This document shows positions 8,441 through 16,990 of a stretch of 64,000 nucleotides of DNA, piece by piece (the first letter of the stretch is position 1; the number at the start of each line of letters is the position of its first letter). Origin of the DNA: Maricaulis sp036231565 (GTDB lineage Bacteria > Pseudomonadota > Alphaproteobacteria > Caulobacterales > Maricaulaceae); assembly GCA_036231565.1 (NCBI GenBank), contig JAZAHA010000006.1, positions 43,899 to 107,898 on the forward strand, written 5' to 3'. A program made the position numbers and the translations under genes. The notes beneath the pieces are model-generated. The model ran no database searches, was not told where the DNA came from, and saw only the letters and a list, made by a program, of their open reading frames with translations.

Positions 8441-8939
8441 AGCTGATCGTCAGCGTGTCGCCCGGTTTCGCCTGCGTCAGCAGGGCGCGCACATCGTCAG
8501 GATCCAGCGCGACACAGCCCAGCGTCGGCTCGTAGTCCCCGCGCTTGCAGTGCAGGAAGATCGCCGAGCCCGCTCCGGGCACCGGCGGATCGTCATTATG
8601 GCCGAGCACGAGAATGATGTCGTACAGCCCGTCCTCGCGCCACAGATCCTCGTGAGACGCCGGATAGGGCTTGCGGACGGGGCGGTTATAGGCGGTGTCG
8701 TCCGGCGCGTCGCACCAGCCGTCATCGGGCCGGATCGCCCGCACCGGCAGTGCGGTGTCTGGCGGCGTGACCCGGTCGGCCCGGTACATCACACGGCGCA
8801 GCGCATAGCGGCCCAGCGGCGTGGCGCCATCGCCCTCACGCTTGTCTGACGCGTCCGTGATGCCGCCTTTTCCCAGCGCCGCGCGTACGGTGCGGTCGCC
8901 GAGGTCGATCTGCCCGGTTCGTGAGACTTGCCAATCCAT
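8439..8939 (-). CDS. YkuD-domain L,D-transpeptidase family protein
   Basis: 166 residues that consist almost entirely of a YkuD catalytic domain. The conserved His (130, in AIFLHCKRGDY) and nucleophilic Cys (142, in PTLGCVAL) are present. The usual S-H-G-C is T-L-G-C, a variant seen in a compact subfamily. LGHNDDPPVPGAGS precedes the His as in that subfamily. Such enzymes form 3-3 crosslinks in peptidoglycan or attach proteins to it, but no signal peptide is visible with this start, so the location is uncertain. ATG 8939 (MDWQVSRTG) is chosen because upstream codons are non-conserved. Confidence 0.83.
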   Translation of the reverse strand: MDWQVSRTGQIDLGDRTVRAALGKGGITDASDKREGDGATPLGRYALRRVMYRADRVTPPDTALPVRAIRPDDGWCDAPDDTAYNRPVRKPYPASHEDLWREDGLYDIILVLGHNDDPPVPGAGSAIFLHCKRGDYEPTLGCVALDPDDVRALLTQAKPGDTLTIS

Positions 8940-9193
8940 AACGCCAGCATAGATGAAAAAAGAGGTGGTCGGCGAGGGACGCTCTTGCGCCGGAAAAGGC
9001 ACAGGCATCCGCTTCGCCTCCCCCACCACGGAAGAGTGTCCGGCCTGCGGACTCAGCGCTAACCAAGCAATTTCGGTACCAGAATTCGTGACGGAAATAC
9101 GGGACAGATCGCCATGTTTGAGCAAATATTGCCGGGCACTTCCTGCCGGTGGGCAGAATTTGCCTTGCGACCGGAAAAGGGCATGATCGCATC

Positions 9194-9880
9194 ATGAGCG
9201 CACAGAAAACGATTCTGATCGTGGACGATGACGAGGACCTGCGCGAAGCGCTGGTCGAACAATTCGCGCTTCACGAGGAGTTCCGCACGCTCAGCGCCGG
9301 CACGGCCAGCGAGGGCATGACAACGGCCAAGGCCGAACGCGCCGATCTGGTCCTGCTCGATGTCGAACTGCCGGACATGGATGGCCGCGAAGCCTGCCGG
9401 CTGATGCGCAAGAACGGGGTGTCCGCGCCGGTCGTCATGCTGACCGCCCAGGATACCGATGCCGACCAGATCCTCGGTCTGGAATCCGGCGCCAATGACT
9501 ATGTCACCAAGCCGTTCAAATTCTCGGTCCTGCTCGCTCGTGTGCGCGCCCATCTGCGCAGCCACGAGCAGAGCGAGGACGCGGTCTTCCGCATCGGCCC
9601 CTACGAGTTCCGGCCGGCCATGAAGCTGCTGCTGACCGCCGACGAGAAGAAGATCCGGCTGACGGAAAAAGAGACCAATATCCTCAAATACCTCTACCGC
9701 GCTGGCGGCAAGCCGGTGCCGCGCGACGAGCTGTTGCACGAGGTGTGGGGCTATAATCCGGCCGTGACGACGCACACGCTGGAAACCCATGTCTACCGGC
9801 TAAGACAGAAAATCGAACCGGATCCGGCCCATGCGCGGCTCCTGGTTACGGAGAGTGGTGGTTACCGGCTGCAGGGCTGA
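9194..9880 (+). CDS. cenR: CenR-like OmpR-family response regulator
   Basis: 228 residues: a receiver domain (acidic cluster DDD 11-13, phospho-acceptor Asp56 in LVLLDVELP, Thr/Ala switch at MLTAQD, Lys106 in YVTKPF) and a winged-helix DNA-binding domain (about 130-226, ending TLETHVYRLRQKIEPDP and LLVTESGGYRLQ). The sequence closely resembles Caulobacter CenR, an essential envelope regulator, and the position in the parB-leuS neighbourhood agrees. No histidine kinase gene is adjacent. The start at ATG 9194 gives the standard MSAQKTILIVDDD. Identity as CenR rather than another OmpR-type regulator is inference. Confidence 0.8.
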   Translation: MSAQKTILIVDDDEDLREALVEQFALHEEFRTLSAGTASEGMTTAKAERADLVLLDVELPDMDGREACRLMRKNGVSAPVVMLTAQDTDADQILGLESGANDYVTKPFKFSVLLARVRAHLRSHEQSEDAVFRIGPYEFRPAMKLLLTADEKKIRLTEKETNILKYLYRAGGKPVPRDELLHEVWGYNPAVTTHTLETHVYRLRQKIEPDPAHARLLVTESGGYRLQG

Positions 9881-9888
9881 GAAACTCA

Positions 9889-10506
9889 ATGGGACGCATC
9901 AGGGGGCTGCTGGCAGCCGGGGTGATCGTGATGGTGGCCGCACCGGACCTGTTCGCGCAGGAGCCGCCGGACCTGCCCTATATCCCGCAAGTCCCGACGA
10001 CGGTGTCGATTACACACTATCCCGTGTCCGGCCGGAACCTGCGTGACGTGCTGGACGATACCCGGTTTTCCGGCCCGATCGGTTATGAGGCGGAAATCCA
10101 GTATTCGCCGAACCCGTTCTTCATGTATGAGCCGGGGCCGAATGGCTGCGTTCTCACGCATCTCGAGATCGCGCTGGACATCACGATTCGCTATCCGGAA
10201 TGGACGGACTATGACCGGGCCCGCCGTTCGGAACGCCAGCGCTGGGACGCGCGCATGCAGGTTCTTGCCGTGCACGAGAATGTCCATGCGGTGATAGCCC
10301 TTTACGGAACCAGTCTCGCCTTCAACCATGCAGCGGAGACACCGCCGGCAGCGGACTGCGACACGCTGCGGGAGCTGCTCGATGCCCGTCTGGAAACCGG
10401 CTTTTCTCGCCTTTCGGACTGGCAACGCGCCTATGACGACGAAACCAATCATGGCGAGCTGCAGCACGAGTTCGACTTCCAGGCCTTCATTGCCAGTCTG
10501 GACTGA
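9889..10506 (+). CDS. DUF922 predicted secreted zinc protease
   Basis: 205 residues with an N-terminal signal peptide (cleavage near LFAQ, residue 24) and a HENVH motif at 129-133, an HExxH zinc-protease signature, within VLAVHENVHAVIALYG. YPVSGRNLRDV near residue 44 is the typical start of DUF922, a family predicted to be secreted Zn-dependent proteases. It begins only 8 bases after the CenR-like regulator in the same direction, so the two are probably co-transcribed and the protein acts in the envelope. No substrate is known. Confidence 0.82.
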   Translation: MGRIRGLLAAGVIVMVAAPDLFAQEPPDLPYIPQVPTTVSITHYPVSGRNLRDVLDDTRFSGPIGYEAEIQYSPNPFFMYEPGPNGCVLTHLEIALDITIRYPEWTDYDRARRSERQRWDARMQVLAVHENVHAVIALYGTSLAFNHAAETPPAADCDTLRELLDARLETGFSRLSDWQRAYDDETNHGELQHEFDFQAFIASLD

Positions 10507-10542
10507 TGCCGCGTGCAAAGCGGGACAGACGCCTGAGCGGGT

Positions 10543-13500
10543 TCAGGTGTCTGTCTCCGTTTCCATACCGCTTCCGCCTTCCCAGATCCCGAAACAGGCT
10601 GTGAAGACCAGCAGGTCGCCCTGCTGCAGCGTGTCCTGCTCGATCTTGTCATTGTAGCAGGTGCGGAAGTGGAAATCGAAATCGCCCTTGCGGTTGCGCA
10701 GCGTGTCGCGCTTGGTCACCGGCAGCCAGCCGACCAGGTGCAGACCCGCATGGCGGGTCCGGACGAGGCTGGCATAGCTCTGTCCGATCAGCGGATCGTC
10801 GGCCGCCAGCTCCTTCATGTAGAGATGGGTGCCGTCGCGCATGTTCATCACGGCGATCAGGAAATCGAGAACCGAATTGCCGTCGAACACGTCCTTGACG
10901 AGGAAGCGTTCGACCAGTGTTGCGCTGGGGATGACCGCATTGGCGCCCGCGCCGGCATGACTGGCGGTTTCGCGGACAGGCAGGTCCTGTCCCTGTGAAA
11001 ATTGCGGACCGAGAAAGGCGTCGCGGTCCTCGCGGGCGATCGCCTCGGCGATGATCTTGCAGGTCCATCCGCTGCTGTCGGCGATCTGACGGATCAGCTT
11101 GGTGGCCAGAAGCGTGTGGGCATCGGCCGCGCGCACCCGGGCCGAGCTGGACGCATTGCGCTTCTTCTTCGCGTCGGCCAGCACGATGGCATAGTCGAAA
11201 CCCTCCACCCCGCAATCCGTCCTGAAACTGTCGAGGCGTTCGGCCAGAACGCCGCGTGTCAGGAAGGGGGTCGATTCAATCGTGACGACGCAGATCTGCG
11301 GATCGCGGTGAAAGGCGCGCAGGTTCTTTTCCAGCCGGTCGACATGCTCTTCCGAGGCATAGATCAGGATGCGCGTGCCTTCGGGGCGGGAAAAATCGAA
11401 CAGGTCGCGGGGGATCGGGCTTGCGTCCAGCACGGTCTGGCGATGCCCGGGCTTCAGCACCGTGTCGCGGGTGTGGGCAGCGTAGATGATCCTGTCATTG
11501 CGCGCCGGGACATAGTCATAGCCGGCCTCGCGGGTCAGCGAGATGATCGGACCGCCATCCAGAACTTCGGCATCATAGACAGCCTCACGCTTGAGGTCGC
11601 CGCGGACCACGCCGATCAGGTTTGCCCCGCTGCGCCAGATCTCGCGTTCGATATCGCACAACGTCATTTCCGCGTCATAGCCGGGGTGCCGGTCGCACAA
11701 TTCGCCGTATTCGACGGCGTAGATCTCGTCGAACTCGTCATAGGTCAGCACTTCCAGCAGATAATCCACCATCAGCGGATGGATGGTGGAGAGCGCGGCG
11801 GCCTTGGCGATGAAGAGGTCCGGCGTGATCAGCGTGTCGCAGCCGAAGCTCGCGAAATGGTCGGCATTCTGGTTGAAGTTCAGCTCGGCCGAGATTCGGA
11901 TCTCGGGGTTCAGGCGCTTCAGATTCATCGCCGTCAGGATGGCACCGATATTCTGGCTCTCCCGGCGCTCGTAATCGGCCAGGATGATGGCGTGCGAGGC
12001 GCGCCTGGCGCCGGCTTCCTCAAGCGTCTTGCGGTCGGCGCTGTCGCCGCGCCGGAAACGGACCCGTTTGGGATTGAAATGATGACCGTCCATCGGGCTG
12101 GCATCGCCCGACTGGGCTACCATGCAGACCTTGTATCGCTCGGCTGCGTCCTGTCCCGTCAGCGAGTAGATGACGCCGGACAGGTGCTCGTTCCAGCCGC
12201 ATACCAGGATGTGGTCGTGCCATTTCGTGCGGGCCCAGCCGGCGGCCTTGGCGGCACGCTGCCGGCCGATGAAATTGCTGGTGACGATGATCGCCGTGAT
12301 CGGGCCGCCAATGCCCAGCAGGGCCAGGCAGGCCACCATCACCCGGCCCGGCGGGCTGAGCGGGTAGGCGTCATTTTCGGTAAAGCCGCTGGCCACAAAG
12401 GCCAGCATCCAGACAATCCCCTCCATGAAGGCGAGATCGCCGAACGGATTGTCCAGGTTGAAGGCCCGCGCGTGCATCGCCTCGGCTGTGCGAAGGGCGA
12501 TAAAGGCGCCGCACAGGATGATGGCAAACAGGCTGATGCCGATGAACCAGGGGCTGGGCCGGGCCCAGAGGTCGATCGCCTGCTGCACGCCCGGCAGGCG
12601 CCGGTCCCGGGCCCGCGCTTCGCCCGTGCGGTCGTAGGTGGTGCGCATGGAAATCGCCGCGACGCTCGAGGCCAGCAGCGCGCCCCACGCGATCAGCCAG
12701 AGCCAGTAGCGCGGTGGCGCAGCGGCATGGCCCTGTTCGACCAGGACCGCGCGTGCGGCCGGATGAAAGTCCAGCGCCAGGCGCGTCACGAAGTCCTCGG
12801 GCGGGTACAGCCCGCCGACATCCTCCTGCAGGTCGGGCCAGATCGCGAGCAGTGCGCCGGTCAGCGACCCGACCGCCTCTCGCGGTGCATCCCGCCGGGC
12901 CAGCAGTACAGCGCGCGTCGCCAGAGAGGCCTGGATGCGCCCGTCGATCTCCAGGCCGGAGCTTTCGTAATAGGGGTTCTCGTTGGCCAGCTGGGTAATG
13001 ATCGACGGCGGCACGGCGAGGCGCGAGAAGCGGTCCGCATCGAACTCGAAATTCTCGCCGGCCGTCACGAAGACGGCATCCACCGCATTCTCACCCAGCG
13101 CTGCGAAAGCTTCCCGTATGCCATGGCTGGCCGGCAGATAGTCGACCCTTTCACGCAGACCTGCCGCGGCCAGCACATCGCGCGCATTGATCGTGCTGCC
13201 CGATCCGGGCACGCCGATATTGATGCGGCGTCCGCGCAGTTCTCCGAACAGGTCCGGCGCCGTGTCTTCCCGGCGCACGAAGACCTGTACGAATTCGGGG
13301 AAGAGCGGCGCGACGGCGGCAAAGTCCTGCCAGCGCTCCAGCCCGTGGCTGCCGGTAAACTGGTGATAGGCGAGATCGTTCTGGGCGATGGCGAAGGCCA
13401 GCCTGCCATCCCGCATTCCGCGCAGGTTCTCCAGGCTGCCGGCGGTCGGCGTGTTGCAGACCGAGCCTTCGAGCCCGGCCTCGATCAGGCGCTCCGCGAA

Positions 13501-13626
13501 AGCGTGATAGCGTCCGCCCGGCTCGCCGGAGCCGATACACACCTCGGCATCGCCCGGCCCGGTCTGGGCCAGAGCGCAGCAGGCCGCCAGGAAGCTTATC
13601 GTCGCGGCTGTCAGGAATATTCTCAT
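10543..13626 (-). CDS. TAXI receptor - ion-channel-like pore - tandem RCK fusion protein
   Basis: A single 1027-residue frame with several recognisable parts (positions approximate). 1-22 is a signal sequence with a possible lipobox (LAAC). 25-300 is a TAXI-family periplasmic ligand-binding domain (GSGEPGGRYHAFAERLIE, TAGSLENLRGMRDGRLAFAIAQ, GVPGSGSTINARDVLAAAG). 308-326 is a membrane helix, with a charged cytoplasmic linker to 358. 361-381 is a second helix. 397-455 is a re-entrant-like segment with TENDAYPLSPPGR and a third helix. 471-605 is a nucleotide-binding RCK/TrkA-N-like domain (HILVCGWNEHLSGVIYSL). 750-905 is a second RCK-like domain (RILIYASEEHVDRLEKNL), and 930-1015 a C-terminal RCK_C-like part. 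The topology (receptor outside, helix-P-helix pore, RCK inside) matches a ligand-gated channel. The selectivity-filter TVGYG is not present. ATG 13626 has GGGGACGGG upstream. Confidence 0.8.
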   Translation of the reverse strand: MRIFLTAATISFLAACCALAQTGPGDAEVCIGSGEPGGRYHAFAERLIEAGLEGSVCNTPTAGSLENLRGMRDGRLAFAIAQNDLAYHQFTGSHGLERWQDFAAVAPLFPEFVQVFVRREDTAPDLFGELRGRRINIGVPGSGSTINARDVLAAAGLRERVDYLPASHGIREAFAALGENAVDAVFVTAGENFEFDADRFSRLAVPPSIITQLANENPYYESSGLEIDGRIQASLATRAVLLARRDAPREAVGSLTGALLAIWPDLQEDVGGLYPPEDFVTRLALDFHPAARAVLVEQGHAAAPPRYWLWLIAWGALLASSVAAISMRTTYDRTGEARARDRRLPGVQQAIDLWARPSPWFIGISLFAIILCGAFIALRTAEAMHARAFNLDNPFGDLAFMEGIVWMLAFVASGFTENDAYPLSPPGRVMVACLALLGIGGPITAIIVTSNFIGRQRAAKAAGWARTKWHDHILVCGWNEHLSGVIYSLTGQDAAERYKVCMVAQSGDASPMDGHHFNPKRVRFRRGDSADRKTLEEAGARRASHAIILADYERRESQNIGAILTAMNLKRLNPEIRISAELNFNQNADHFASFGCDTLITPDLFIAKAAALSTIHPLMVDYLLEVLTYDEFDEIYAVEYGELCDRHPGYDAEMTLCDIEREIWRSGANLIGVVRGDLKREAVYDAEVLDGGPIISLTREAGYDYVPARNDRIIYAAHTRDTVLKPGHRQTVLDASPIPRDLFDFSRPEGTRILIYASEEHVDRLEKNLRAFHRDPQICVVTIESTPFLTRGVLAERLDSFRTDCGVEGFDYAIVLADAKKKRNASSSARVRAADAHTLLATKLIRQIADSSGWTCKIIAEAIAREDRDAFLGPQFSQGQDLPVRETASHAGAGANAVIPSATLVERFLVKDVFDGNSVLDFLIAVMNMRDGTHLYMKELAADDPLIGQSYASLVRTRHAGLHLVGWLPVTKRDTLRNRKGDFDFHFRTCYNDKIEQDTLQQGDLLVFTACFGIWEGGSGMETETDT

Positions 13627-13698
13627 CAACCCGTCCCCCGACGTGCAGGATGCGTCGAAAAACGGTCGGATTACAAGAGATTGGGCGGAAACCGGTGA

Positions 13699-14511
13699 TC
13701 AGCCGCCGATCCGCAGCACCACCGGGGCGTGATCCGACGGCTTCTCCCAGCCGCGCACATCTTCCCAGATCCTGAAAGCGTCACGCCCGCCGGCCAGGGC
13801 GCGCTCGCGCACGGCGGGAGCGGCCCAGATATGGTCGAGACGGCGGCCGCGATTGGCGGCTTTCCAGTCGCGGGCGCGGTAGCTCCACCAGGAATAGACC
13901 TTCTCGTCCATCGGGATCAGCTCACGCGCCACATCGGCAAAATCGCCGGCCTGGCGGATCCGCTCCAGCGCTTCGGTCTCGACCGGTGTGTGCGAGACGA
14001 CTTTCAGCAATTGCTTGTGCGACCAGACATCGTGCTCATAGGGCGCGATGTTGAAATCGCCGACCAGCACCAGCGGCGGGTTCTCGGCCGCGCGCGCCTT
14101 GAAATAGGCCTCGATGCGATCGAGGAAGCCCAGCTTGTGGGCAAAGCGCGGATTGATCGCGGGGTCCGGCTCGTCACCGCCGGCCGGGATGTAGAAATTG
14201 TGAAGCTCGATGCCTTCCACCATCACCCGCTGATGCCGGGCTTCCGCCTTCGGGCACAGGTCTTCATCGCCCAGATCCTCCAGCGGGAGTTTCGAGGCGA
14301 TCGCGACGCCGTGCATCCCCTTCTGGCCGCGCACGTGGAAATGCCGGAAGCCCATTTCGCGGAAGGCCTCTTCCGGGAATTGCTCGTTCAGGCACTTGAT
14401 CTCCTGCAGGCACAGCACGTCCGGATCGGCCTGGCTGACCCAGTCGGCCACAAGCGGGGCGCGCAGGCGCACGGAGTTGATATTCCAGCTGGCGAGCGTG
14501 AAGGCGGTCAT
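13699..14511 (-). CDS. xth: Exodeoxyribonuclease III
   Basis: 270 residues of the EEP nuclease family. Visible motifs are SWNINSVRLRAP (N-terminus), DVLCLQEIKC (metal-binding Glu), VLVGDFNIAPYEHD (catalytic Asp/Asn) and the C-terminal SDHAPVVL (catalytic His). The enzyme cleaves DNA 5' of abasic sites and removes 3' blocking groups in base-excision repair. ATG 14511 opens the conserved N-terminus directly. It lies downstream of the hypothetical gene at 14547-15155, same strand, with a 35-base gap. Confidence 0.96.
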   Translation of the reverse strand: MTAFTLASWNINSVRLRAPLVADWVSQADPDVLCLQEIKCLNEQFPEEAFREMGFRHFHVRGQKGMHGVAIASKLPLEDLGDEDLCPKAEARHQRVMVEGIELHNFYIPAGGDEPDPAINPRFAHKLGFLDRIEAYFKARAAENPPLVLVGDFNIAPYEHDVWSHKQLLKVVSHTPVETEALERIRQAGDFADVARELIPMDEKVYSWWSYRARDWKAANRGRRLDHIWAAPAVRERALAGGRDAFRIWEDVRGWEKPSDHAPVVLRIGG

Positions 14512-14546
14512 GGGCAGTCCTTGTTCGGGCGGTCGGTCAGAAAGTG

Positions 14547-15155
14547 TCAGAGGATGTTGTAGGTGGCGCCGGCCAGGCCCACCGGCCAGCGGCCGCGGGC
14601 GAACAGGCGCCAGCGTGCGAGGAAGGGATGGGGCGGCTCGTCGTCCTCGGCTTCGGCCAGAACCACCAGAGCCGCGCCATTCGCCGCCTGGGCCAGCGCA
14701 CCGGCAGCAGCATGGACCAGCGCCATATCCTCGACATCGGCCAGTGCGGCCGCGTCCTCGATCGCGTCGCGCGCCGTGTCGCCGGTTTTCTGGGCAACCA
14801 GGGTCAGCGCGGCATGCACCGCTTCCTCGTCCAGCCGCTCGAGAACCCGCGATACCAGGCCGGTTCGCAGCATCTCCTCGGCTTCCCAGCCCATCGGATC
14901 GGTATCCATGGTTTCTGCCGCGCCGGCGGCCTCGTCCCAGCCCGACAGCAGGGCCGGCTCGGCTTCGGGAAAGCCCAGCCCCTCCAGATAGGTCCGCGCC
15001 AGAAAACGCTCGCGCGCGTCCAGCGGTTCGCCCAGGCGGGAAAACCAGGTGTTGGCATTGAGGCTCTCGGCAAAGGCCCGGGCCTTGTAGAGCAGCGGAA
15101 TTTCTTCGAGCAGGCGCGGGATGTCGGCGCCTTCGTCTTCATCGTGGAAGTGCAT
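14547..15155 (-). CDS. Conserved hypothetical protein
   Basis: 202 residues, acidic, predominantly alpha-helical in composition (many Ala, Leu, Glu), with no signal peptide and no membrane segment. The N-terminus MHFHDEDEGADIPRLLEE and C-terminus FARGRWPVGLAGATYNIL give no family I recognise. Codon use and GC match the neighbours, and it is positioned as if co-transcribed with xth. Coding status is supported by the long open frame, good codon bias and lack of a competing frame of similar quality. No function is proposed. Confidence 0.7.
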   Translation of the reverse strand: MHFHDEDEGADIPRLLEEIPLLYKARAFAESLNANTWFSRLGEPLDARERFLARTYLEGLGFPEAEPALLSGWDEAAGAAETMDTDPMGWEAEEMLRTGLVSRVLERLDEEAVHAALTLVAQKTGDTARDAIEDAAALADVEDMALVHAAAGALAQAANGAALVVLAEAEDDEPPHPFLARWRLFARGRWPVGLAGATYNIL

Positions 15156-15485
15156 GCGACGTATTTAGCGATCCGCTGCCGGCTTTGACAGGGGGAAGGT
15201 GTGCCGCGGGTGGGTCGCGGATCACGGCAGCCCGAAGTGACGGAAGCCTGAAACGAAAGGCGCCCGGTCTCGAGGGGGGAGAGACCGGGCGCCAAGCCGT
15301 GCGCCTGTTTCGAGCGCAGCGCCGGGAGGGGATCAGTCCGGCGCGACCGAGAAGGGATCTGCAAGCGGGGGGACGACGCCGATCCTTTGCCTCTCAGTCA
15401 GCGTATCAATAACGCCACATCGTCCGAATTTCTGCAAATAAAAAATGAGAAAGGATTTGCCTGTGGCAGAAAAACATCAACCATT
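15156..15485. other. Intergenic region between hypothetical gene and lolA
   Basis: 330 bases with no convincing gene. It holds a perfect hairpin (15259-15293, listed separately) and an AT-richer tract at about 15400-15480 (including CAAATAAAAAATGAG) just beyond the lolA stop. It could serve as promoter and 5' leader for the hypothetical gene at 14547 and as the lolA 3' end. A short ORF at 15185-15412 on the plus strand has no ribosome-binding site or coding character. Confidence 0.5.
15259..15293 (-). terminator. Strong hairpin downstream of lolA
   Basis: GGCGCCCGGTCTC (15259-15271) and GAGACCGGGCGCC (15281-15293) are a perfect 13-bp inverted repeat with a 9-base loop. On the minus strand the stem is followed by TTTCGTTTC, a broken U-tract, which would suit a terminator for lolA 190 bases upstream. 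The plus strand has no U-tract. It could also be the 3' end of a small RNA. Confidence 0.55.
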
Positions 15486-16151
15486 TTACCGGTTGCGGCG
15501 CGAATCCCGGCGGTCTTCCGCTTCCGGAATGACAAACAGGCGTGGATTCAGGCGCATGCCGGTCTCGACATTATTCAGGCTGACCCGGGTGGTCTCGCCC
15601 ATCGCATCGGTAACGAACCATTCGCGCAGCTCATAGCTGGGCTCGGCAAAGACGAACATGATCTCGCCCGCCATTTCCTCGTTCGGGTCGCGCAGCGTTA
15701 CATAGAGAAAGCCGAACTCGCTTTCCATGCCCGCCAGTTCTGCGTCACGTGCGATATCGATATCCTCTTTCAGCAGCCACCAGAGCGGCGTCGAACGCAA
15801 CGGGCCGCGATCGACCGTCTCCAGGGCGCTGTCCTCGATCGCGACGGTCGTTCCGTCGGCAATGATGCGGATCGGCGTCGGCTCGTCATACTCGAAGCGC
15901 AGGCGGCCGGGACGCGCCATGGCCAGTTCGCCGGTCGCCGACGAACCGTCGGGCGCCACCTGCACGAAGTCGGCGCGCAGGGTCTCGATACCGTTGAGAT
16001 AGGCGTTGATACCGGCCAGCACCGCTTCGCGGTCGAGGCCGGACGGCGCCGTGCCGGCTTCTTCGGCCGCCGGCGTTTGCACAGCCTCGGCGGGAGCGTC
16101 GGCCGCGGGGTCCTGCTGCAGCAGGGCGAGGGAGAAAAGCAGAGCGATCAT
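15486..16151 (-). CDS. lolA: Outer-membrane lipoprotein carrier LolA
   Basis: 221 residues. A short hydrophobic N-terminus (MIALLFSLALLQQ) acts as export signal. The body shows the LolA pattern: INAYLNGIETLRADFVQVAPDGSSATGELAMARPGRLRFEYDEP (residues about 45-90), ALETVDRGPLRSTPLWWLL and a C-terminal beta region. LolA ferries lipoproteins from the LolCDE complex across the periplasm. The mature N-terminus carries an acidic, Ala/Pro-rich linker of about 25 residues. Its location near ftsK and xth on the same strand is the usual Caulobacter-type order. Confidence 0.94.
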   Translation of the reverse strand: MIALLFSLALLQQDPAADAPAEAVQTPAAEEAGTAPSGLDREAVLAGINAYLNGIETLRADFVQVAPDGSSATGELAMARPGRLRFEYDEPTPIRIIADGTTVAIEDSALETVDRGPLRSTPLWWLLKEDIDIARDAELAGMESEFGFLYVTLRDPNEEMAGEIMFVFAEPSYELREWFVTDAMGETTRVSLNNVETGMRLNPRLFVIPEAEDRRDSRRNR

Positions 16152-16231
16152 GGCCGCAAGCTGGCCCGGGATTTGGGCGCGAGCAAGGCCTGGATGTTCA
16201 TTCTTCCGTCAGCCGCAGCCTTGGCTGCAGC

Positions 16232-16924
16232 TCAACGCAGCGTGTCGAGCAGGCCGGGCAGCCCGGCCAGATCGCCGATCTCCCGGAAGCGGGGGTGTTC
16301 GGCCGGCGCTTCGGCGTGTTCGAGCGCCCAGGTCATCCCGTGCGGCACGTGAACGCCCCAGCTGCCCGCCTCGATCGCCGGCACCACATCGGAACGCATC
16401 GAGTTGCCGATCATCATCGCGCGGTCGGCGCCGTCACCATGCCGGTCGAAAATCGCCCGGTAGATGTCCGGGGTCTTTTCCGAGACGATCTCGATCCCGT
16501 CGAACAGATCCGCCAGACCGGAGGCCGCAATCTTGCGCTCCTGGTCCATAAGGTCACCCTTTGTGACGATTATGGTGCGGTAATGGGGGGTCAATGCTTC
16601 CACTGTGTCACGCACATGGGGCAGTAACTCGACAGGATGCTCCAGCATGTCGTGACCGGCATCCAGGATCTGCCGGATCGTGGCCGCCGGCACCCGGTTC
16701 TCCGTCACTTCGACCGCCGTCTCGATCATCGACAGGACGAAACCCTTGATGCCGTAGCCATAGCGTTTGAGGTTGCGCCGTTCCGCTTCCAGCAGCCGCT
16801 CCGACAGGTGATCCGGCTCGGCATAGTCGGCCAGCATCGCGGTAAAGCTCTCCTCCGTCAGCCGGTAGAAGCGCTCATTGTGCCAGAGCGTATCGTCGGC
16901 ATCGAAGGCCAGTGTGGTGATCAT
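16232..16924 (-). CDS. HAD-family hydrolase
   Basis: 230 residues with all HAD motifs: I, DADDTLW (nucleophile Asp8 and acid Asp10); II, IIVTKGD (Thr in place of Ser); III, the Lys in SEKTPDIY; IV, MMIGNSMRSDVVPAIEAG. A helical cap inserts after motif I (subclass C1). It is probably a phosphatase; the substrate cannot be told. Start ATG 16924 (MITTLAFDADD) fits the family better than ATG 16945. It lies between ftsK and lolA, same strand. Confidence 0.9.
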   Translation of the reverse strand: MITTLAFDADDTLWHNERFYRLTEESFTAMLADYAEPDHLSERLLEAERRNLKRYGYGIKGFVLSMIETAVEVTENRVPAATIRQILDAGHDMLEHPVELLPHVRDTVEALTPHYRTIIVTKGDLMDQERKIAASGLADLFDGIEIVSEKTPDIYRAIFDRHGDGADRAMMIGNSMRSDVVPAIEAGSWGVHVPHGMTWALEHAEAPAEHPRFREIGDLAGLPGLLDTLR

Positions 16925-16990
16925 GACAGTCGCGCTCCGGACCATTGCGGGCGCGGGAAAATGACCGCCCCCGCACCGGAAGGCAATGCC

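Noticed and set aside
1..9000. parS sites near parB
   Set aside because: I looked for the TGTTTCACGTGAAACA-type palindrome near parB and did not see it; I cannot exclude a degenerate site.
11002..13698. An 898-codon plus-strand frame opposite the TAXI-channel protein
   Set aside because: Shadow frame without motif or ribosome-binding site; the minus strand carries several recognised domains.
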